Source: Lunularia cruciata (lineage: Eukaryota; Streptophyta; Marchantiopsida; Lunulariales; Lunulariaceae). From it: a stretch of 64,000 bases of DNA. How positions within the stretch are numbered: the first letter of the stretch is position 1; every line of letters begins with the position of its first letter. The position numbers and the translations under genes are program-made. The stretch is from NCBI GenBank assembly GCA_948567375.1, contig OX419759.1:3449303-3513302 (forward strand). Direction: 5' to 3'. The notes beneath the pieces are model-generated. The model did not search any database and was not told where the DNA came from. It saw only the letters and a program-made list of their open reading frames with translations. This document shows, one piece after another, positions 57,101 through 64,000 of the stretch.

Positions 57101-60100
57101 TCCCGACGTATATTATCCGTAAGCCCACGTCACATGAAGCAGATCTAGTAAGCAGAAATGAAATTCCTTCGTTCTTTGTGCTCAGCCGGCTCGGTACGTC
57201 ACGAACGTATCTATCTATCTACTCGAACATTCTCGAACCATTATTCCTGAAAGGACTGATTTAGTTGCCGAGCAAAGAACTTTCAACGCGTTTGACGTAC
57301 CGGAACTAACTTCACAAGGTACAACTTAAAAATATATTTAAAACCCCAGGCGTTAGAGATCACATATACTCTGAAGATTCAAGGTTCAAAATTCAAGTTA
57401 GTCAGCAATTTGACTCAGCACTCTCATTTTCTCGTACCTTAAAATAAGTGATCTCGTTGCCTTTCTTCCATGTCGAGATTGGCATCAGCTTCATAGATAC
57501 TGTGAAATAATGGTATCGGAGCTTGTATACAATATAGATGATGACCCTAACTCCATGAAAAATATTCATTAGGATTGTTTGGCCCAGGAAAAGTGGGGCA
57601 TAAATGGGACTCTACAAAGATGTGACGAAGGTTTTCTAGAGAGGTGATGTGATGTAAGAAGCAGGTGTCAAACTTCTCCTGGTAGTATCGCCATAAGGAA
57701 AGAGAACGTTACTCACTGTAGAGATGAAACAAAATGCTGACTCAAAAGCTGATCGAATTCTAAGAAACTTTTACCTTCTGGCATAGTTGATAAAAAAGAT
57801 TCTGATTAGAGATAACACCGCGATGCAATCAATCAGAAACGAGAAATATACTCAAACAAAATTGAGGAGAGATCAGATGATTCAAATCACGAGAGTATCT
57901 TTGCTAATCAAAATGGCTACTAGAGCTACTGTAACGCATGCCATCTAGAGGCAAAGGTGGTGGTGATGTGTTGGTTCTTCGTCGTGGGCTCGAAATTCAT
58001 GCGCGAAGGAGACAGAAACAAAGGGAACGCATGCGGTTGTGTTTTGTGTGTGTGGTGTATATTCTGCATTCATACCAAAGTAGACAAAGCTACGTAGAGG
58101 ACATCTTTGGTGGTCGGAATTGGAAGGTATGGGCGCTTCTCCTACAAATCCACGGCGAACATCGAGGAAAGAAGATGTAAGAAAAGGCAAACTGTGAACT
58201 TACAGAGGTGATAAGTCTGCTCGTGGTAATATCGATACGCAATAGCAAGCGCAGCGTAGCACTTTAGTCGGGAAGGGGATATGGGGGCCGTGTGTGTTCT
58301 CGTTTCTGACTGGCCATCAGCGAGCTTGGTCGGTGGGAGGTGTCTTGTTTAGCAGCATTGAAGACAGACCGTGTCTCGCGATCTTCCAACACCTAATGAT
58401 TCTTTGTGTGTGCGAGAGTCAAAACTCTCGTCAGCCCACTAACTCAAATGTGCTTACTTTGACCTTCGATTTGCTCTGCTTTGCTTGCAGCCCTTCTATA
58501 CTTCTCCTTTATTTCTTCTTATCTATTTCGCACTACCAAGATTCGTTTGCAAGTTGCTTTGACCGTTGAATATGGCAACCACTTCAACTGTCCATCGCTT
58601 CAGCACTCCCAACTCCTCTCTGCTTTTATCATGAGTAAGAAGATCTTCTTCCTTACTTTTTCTTCTATGGCGAAAAGGCCGTAAATGATCACTTGTCTCA
58701 TCATTTCCCATGTTTTCCACATTTCCAGCACTTTTTACTCTCTTGACTTGACTTAAACAGCTTGAGAAGCCGTAATTTTCAAGCCTACCTTTGACGAAAC
58801 GCCTCCTGGTAAGAGAATCTGTATCCATCCTGCGGCAAACAGATTAGCAGCTCTTTTCGTCGAGTGTTAGTAATAAAATAATAGAAAAGCTTAGGCCTAG
58901 TTCTCGCTTCCTAGCATCGAGATAATTTCCATGGCTGCATGCTAACAACTCTCATCATTCTGTTATTGAGGTCGACGTATAAATCTGCAGTTTTGCAGTA
59001 CCCTGGAATTTAAAAAAAATTACTTCCTCGAGGGCTAGAAGATAACGCCTACTGTACTACAAGCTCGTCCGCATGTGGGGAGGAAACTCTGCACAATAAC
59101 GTCTGGAAGCAAGCTCACTTTCATCTCGATGCTCAAAAGCTTTTACTCCTCAGGAATTAAAAATGGTTGTGACCATGTTTTTATGTGTTGAGCAAATTAA
59201 ATAGGATAGAAAGGGAGCACTGTAATACTGTATCGTAGAACAGGGATGGCACAACAAACAAAGTCAAAGACAGAGCAGAGAGATCGACAAGATGAAAAAC
59301 TACCAATGATTAATTTACAACAATCAATCAGCCATAATGATCCGGGAGGGCGGCCAAAAAGGTTACAAAGTCATTGGCAATTGCACAAATCTAGGAGATC
59401 TAAGGAAAACCAATTGTTTGTGGCTGACTTTCGATCAACGGAACAGAACGCTGTCTTCAACTCATCTCGTATGTGTAGTCATTGTGGTCCCCTACGTGCG
59501 CAACATGGCATCAGTCATCCACAGTGTCTTTGACAGTCCCCTTCAGACTCCAGTTCAGTTCAGTTCCTTTCCTCTGTGGTCTTGCCTACCTGCGTCTTTC
59601 TATCTGTGTCCAACAATCCACATACCCTGTTCTTCAACTCTTCCGGTTCCCGGTTTCGTCCCGTCTCGTCCCGTGGCTTGCCTCTCGTCTTTCTCAACTT
59701 CCTGAGCTCGGGGAACCCGTATGCTTCCCAAGGAATTTCTGCTCGTAATGGATTCCTTCGGGATCTTTTGGTGTTTCACTCAGATTCTTTCATGACATGC
59801 GGGTCCTGTAGATATTTCGGGATTTTAAGGAACATTCCTACAGCAGCAACCTGCAGTGTCTTCAACAGAATCCTTCACGAGGCCGGAAATGTCTTGAATC
59901 GGGCGGGACGAATCAGGAAAGCACTATTTTCGGATCTCTGTGAGCACTCGATCACAACTAAGGTCTTCCATTGGTTTACATTGTAGCATAATTATCATCA
60001 AGAGGCCAGATGCTTAAGTACGATAATCCTGATTAACTTGGTCTGTTAAACATTTCACTCTATGTGAGAAATTCTAAATTTCTCTTCAGGAAGGTCAGGT

Positions 60101-61283
60101 ACTCACGTTGAAGATATTTGTACTGATTCTTACCCGGTTGAGATTCGCTGTGGGCCATGTTTACTTACAGCAAGAGTCGCTTGCGTGATGATTAGTTACA
60201 AGTAGGTAATCATGACCGGGTGGTGTGAGACCCGGTTAGTCCTAATCCTTCTGTAGGTACTGGAGTCTTCCCAGTACGCTGGCGCGTGGTTTCTGCAGGA
60301 AAATACACTGCAGATACGCAATGATACTTCCTGAAACCACGATTAAGTCAGGTTTGAACCGAGTTTGGTCCTGGCAGCTTCATCCTTCTCCAGAGCTGCA
60401 GTAACTTAGGGAAGAACGAAAGCTATAGAATGTACATATAATTCTACTGGTGTTATTCCAAGCGTTCGCGATTATGATCTAATTTTCCCCTTGCAGGTCT
60501 TTCTCCGAAGAATATAGTACACTTGATTTCAGACAGGGGCTTGCTTGCAGAACACTCTTCCTAATTCTGCCATTCATTCTCCATATATTTTATTCCTTCC
60601 TGAAGTTTATCGAAAATCCCGATCAGAAGATACTTCAGCAACATATATAAACAAGTGACCTTAGGACGAGAGTAAAGTTTTCTCGTGTTATGTACTCGGG
60701 CTTGATATCCTGAGTTTGACTCCACCACTTGCAAATCTTCTTCATGGGGGCTTCGCGTCTTTTCAAGATATCAAAGCCACTACAAGAGGAGAAAAACTAG
60801 GGGTGTAAATGAGTATCATCAGGGCTTCCCACATGTAGGTACAGTATGCCATTCTGATCCGTCCAATTCCAAAAGCTATGAGTTGTGGAACAAATCTGTT
60901 TTGCAGCTGTACTACCAGGAATGGTAAATTCCAAAGAGAGATAAAACAATTACTTCTAGTTTTCTTCCTTGACCTAAGTATATATTATGCAACCTCGTAA
61001 GGACTCCCATAAGACTCTTCCCGTCGAATCAATAATTAAGTACCGGGAAATGAAGCTACCGCCATTTAAAGAAGAAGTGTGTCGATCACAATGCGTGCGT
61101 GCGTGTGTTTAGACCAAATCCTTTCGTTACATTCATCCATTCATACAAGTGAAGATCCAAATGCATTGTGATTCTGCAAACTCGCGCAAGGGCTCACTCC
61201 ATAATCATGGATGTGTATGTTACGATTTTCCTTCTTTTCAATCATACTTTATCAGGTCTGTCTTAGTAATCTCTATTCCACAA
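51191..61283. other. 10-kb region without recognised genes or large transposons
   Basis: I looked through both strands for conserved protein text, tRNA boxes and LTR or TIR signals and found none I can support. All frames are under about 140 codons and overlap on both strands, as expected by chance. CG dinucleotides are common, unlike the transposon-rich half. An A-rich (GAAAAA)n tract lies at about 54,258-54,282. Short hairpins such as GGGGTTCTACCACCCC (about 56,004-56,019) and an ACCGGGT...ACCCGGT pair (about 60,214-60,236) occur. Promoter or intron sequence of a flanking gene is possible but not demonstrable. Confidence 0.5.
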
Positions 61284-61713
61284 TTCAATTTAAAAAACGA
61301 AAGGCGATCACATAGAACACAAGAAGGAAGGGAAGACCCCATCAAACCGCACAAGGGAGAGAGAAAAAGATAGAATGGGGCTAGGTCCCAATAGCCTCGA
61401 TAAGAGAAATCTGCACTACTATACCTAAGATATCCGAGTTAACAAGTCATAAGTTCTACAAACTACTGGAGCATCTAAAGAAGCATTACCTAGAGTGATT
61501 ACTTTCCTATGGATTGCACTAGCCAATGCTCTATATAAAACAATGAACATATGTTGTCTGAAATATACTACAAAATACGAGAATGAGACCTTGAACGTCT
61601 AATATGACAAACTCTCATGCATTCCTTGACAAATGTATACAACACCATGTCCATCACTCCATATAACTGCAAAGATAAAGGACAAAGAGGTGACTCAATT
61701 TCCGCCCCATGCA
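61284..61713 (-). mobile_element. 5'-truncated LINE copy of about 430 bp with probable target duplication
   Basis: On the minus strand this matches the last 400 bp or so of LINE copies A and B ('gagtcacctctttgt', 'agttatatggagtgatgga', 'ctattgggacctagccccatt', 'ttctatgtgatcgcctttcg'). The flanks carry CTCTATTCCA at 61,271-61,280 and again at 61,714-61,723, a 10-bp match consistent with a target-site duplication. The 3' side has an A/T-rich tail (in plus orientation CAATTTAAAAAACG). Confidence 0.75.
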
Positions 61714-63614
61714 CTCTATTCCAATAACCTGAATCGGACCATATGAACGACTATACTTAACAGAAGGAGAACTAGAACTAACGATAAAACTAGCGAGCAC
61801 ACACCGAGAGATAGAGAGAGCTCTTTTGGTAGCCGGTCCAAAAAGACCTACAGTAATAAAGCTAATCCTTACATGCTAGAAGTTAAGGGTAGTTGAACTT
61901 GAGGAGGAACGTTAGAAGCAGAGACAGACTCAAAGAAGCGATAACCCAAAATGTACAGAAGCCAATGGAGAAGTGGGGACACAGATAACGAAAGGCCCAA
62001 ACCGCAGCTTAGGAATACCATAAACGGAAAAGATTCATGGAGCATATATAGACATAAAAGATTGTAGGAACAATCTTATCTTTTGTTGACATGCATTTTC
62101 CCGGTTGATTTTCTTCTTTTGGCCCACTACTTTCTTGACATGCATAGTTTGTGTACTGCGTCTTCTTCTTTTGGGTTCTTGTTGTCTTCACGTGATGATC
62201 AAACACACACTTACATTTGAGGAGGATAATGATATGATCGACTCGGTACTTTAGCGTATGAAAAAGGCTGCCAAGCCCTTCCACATGATGTCCCACAAGA
62301 TACTCAAATTGTAAAGTCTCAGCATCATTCAAATATAAAACTGCCAAGGTTAGGTGAGGAAAACCAGCACTACTGACTAAATTACCACAAAATTATCAGG
62401 GTACAATTGATTCATACACTCAGCAAAAGTTGAAGCACTTGATTCAACTTCAAAAATAGCTTGTCTTCGACCTGTATGCCACGTGGTGAGCCAGTTCAAG
62501 TCACCAAATGCGTTATAATATTCTCTCCTAAAAGTTGTCTGTCTACACTACCCTCTCTAACTCCGCTCTCTAGAGCCAACATGTCGTCCAATGATAATGG
62601 CCCCCTCTGTGGTTGCATCAATCGAGCACAGCAATTTGTTTATCACTGCCTAAACCTTTCAAGCATTGTCACGTAGTATTAGAAATCATGACAAATCATT
62701 CAGAGTGCTTTCTTCTAGCCCCATCGATCTGGGTAATATGCTGCATAGGTTCCATGGATGAAACCTCTGTCCGTCCGTCAGCCCTTCTGTCCCACCAGTT
62801 ACCGGTTTACCGTGGAAACTAGAAATCTGCCCCTTTCTCTTGTACAGTATGTGTGGAGGAAGTACGAGTGTATCCGCTAGATGTTGGTGAATTTACACCG
62901 TCGGAAATAGGTCTTGAAACTTTCCATCGTCGATGCAGACAATGAACGCTATAAGTACCTTGCGGCTGGTCGATTGAGTACCAGTGGTAACAACCGCGGA
63001 CGTCGTGTAATACCGCAAGAAGCTTGACAGCAGTCGCTCATGTAAACGTACTGTGGTGGGAGGAGCTGATAAGCTGATACGAGTCTTGATGCCAGGTCAG
63101 CGTCAAAGGAAGACAATATCTTGGACTGACCCAGGTTCAGGACCTTTGGACCCTGGGATCATTAACATAACCACAAGAGCAGGAGTTAAGTTGTTTTTCT
63201 GTCTCGTCTCGTCTTTGAACCGGAATAATAAGTATGTCCGGCTGTCGCCCTTCTGGGGCGCAAACGGGAGAAGGCGGAAATTCCTACCGTAGCCACGGAA
63301 TAGTATGGAATATTCGCGGCTTGAGAGCGTTGGGAATCCAGGATGTAAGACCGTTATTACAAAGGATGGGAATTGGTCATAATATATTTATCGATATACT
63401 AAAGTCAACGCCTTTTGCCATGCCTGCCTGCCTGGGCCCCCGGACACCGCACCTCCCGCCGTGGAGCCCTCGGCTTCACGTGGCATATCCACATCTCCCC
63501 AGCCTGTCACCCTACTTCTGGCGACATTGTGTTTTCGGGTATACTCGATCTGTTCTCTATTTGCCAATGTGCTTGCCTTCGGGGAGCTACTTTCTAGAAT
63601 TAGAGAAGTGAATA
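61714..63614. other. no recognised gene
   Basis: The same CpG-richer background continues. The minus frame 62,347-62,009 and the plus frames between 62,461 and 63,600 show no recognisable domain. A segment near 63,410-63,500 is GC-rich ('cctgcctgcctgggcccccgg'). Nothing can be assigned with confidence. Confidence 0.5.
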
Positions 63615-63723
63615 GAAAAAGGCGACCGCGTAGGAAAAACGAAGGATGGGAAGACCCCTCAAACCCTACAAGGGAGAGACAAAAAAGGTAACATGGGGCT
63701 AAGCCCCAATAGAGAAGTGAATA
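63601..63723 (-). mobile_element. 95-bp LINE-tail (SINE-like) insertion with perfect 14-bp target duplication
   Basis: The direct repeat TAGAGAAGTGAATA occurs at 63,601-63,614 and 63,710-63,723. Between them, 63,615-63,709 matches only the 3' terminal segment of the LINE family on the minus strand (starting TTGGGGCTTAGCCCCAT, ending 'cgcggtcgcctttttc'). The insert is thus a complete retroposition product, either an extremely 5'-truncated LINE copy or a SINE sharing the LINE tail. The intact duplication shows a comparatively recent event. Confidence 0.9.
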
Positions 63724-64000
63724 ACCAATTATACATTACCAAAGCCAGAAAGATAAGAACATTTTTATGTGTGATATTAAATTGAATTGGGTTTTATAAA
63801 ACTTTGTAGATTAAATAAACATACTCAGCTGATCAAGTATTTGAAAGCAAAGAATTACTCTCAAATCGCATAATCAGGAAGAAGATGATTTGATGGTTTG
63901 AAACTCCTTGAAGTTTCATATAAAGCTGAATGAATAAATTATATTTGCAGTATTAGAACTCGCTATTTCCAAAAACATTTGAACTGCCTGTCTGTCAAAA
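63724..64000. other. no recognisable feature
   Basis: AT-rich non-coding end of the window. Confidence 0.5.

Noticed and set aside
58523-58828. minus-strand frame with charged composition as a nuclear protein
   Set aside because: No motif, no neighbouring exon or promoter evidence; composition alone is not enough.
59576-59986. 136-codon frame as a gene
   Set aside because: Three overlapping plus-strand frames of similar length occupy the same place and none has a recognisable motif; probably a local stop-poor stretch.
1-64000. CRISPR array, bacterial operon or integron
   Set aside because: No regularly spaced short repeats with unique spacers and no bacterial-type gene clusters; all coding remains are eukaryotic transposon types.

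Overview
The window looks like repeat-rich nuclear DNA of a land plant or close streptophyte, probably outside the flowering plants. The reasons are a chromodomain Ty3/gypsy element with a tRNA-Met-type primer site, Penelope-like reverse transcriptase and GIY-YIG remains, a non-LTR element with an LADD-type reverse transcriptase, and a DNMT3-like methyltransferase inside a retroelement. The species call is inference from these families. I found no intact host gene, rRNA or convincing tRNA gene. Most sequence from 1 to 50.2 kb is transposon, much of it nested and decayed.

Layout. 1-812: the 3' end and LTR of a Ty3/gypsy family, followed head-to-tail by a second LTR fragment. 813-2085: a 5'-truncated non-LTR (LINE-like) copy carrying a perfect 100-bp tandem duplication. 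2086-4720: terminal-repeat-like sequence and a GIY-YIG endonuclease of a Penelope-like element (PLE). 5280-6660: a PIF/Harbinger-like transposase relic. 6.7-13.2 kb: mostly unassignable repeat remains. 13.3-16.95 kb: a PLE reverse transcriptase followed by a second copy of the 2.1-2.9 kb repeat. 17-22.5 kb: AT-rich DNA with a foldback element and an old gypsy LTR. 22,573-23,306: a solo LTR with a perfect 5-bp target duplication. 25,470-34,868 (minus): a 9.4-kb Ty3/gypsy element, the centrepiece of the window. 35,908-41,495 (minus): a chromodomain gypsy element with both LTRs. 44.0-45.9 kb (plus): a worn copy of that same family. 48,165-50,215 (minus): a longer LINE copy. 50.2-64 kb: DNA of different, CpG-richer composition with no recognised genes, carrying three short 3'-end copies of the LINE, two of them with target duplications.

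The most interesting element is the 9.4-kb gypsy copy. Between its protease and reverse transcriptase it carries a cytosine-5 DNA methyltransferase domain of DNMT3/DRM type. Its integrase ends in a canonical C4HC3 PHD finger instead of a chromodomain. The element therefore pairs a possible chromatin reader with a DNA-methylation writer, recalling the ADD-plus-methyltransferase layout of host DNMT3. Methyltransferase-bearing retrotransposons are known from dinoflagellates and a charophyte alga, so the concept is not new. The combination with a PHD finger and the host setting deserve a closer look. The element is broken into about ten reading frames and is treated here as a fossil.
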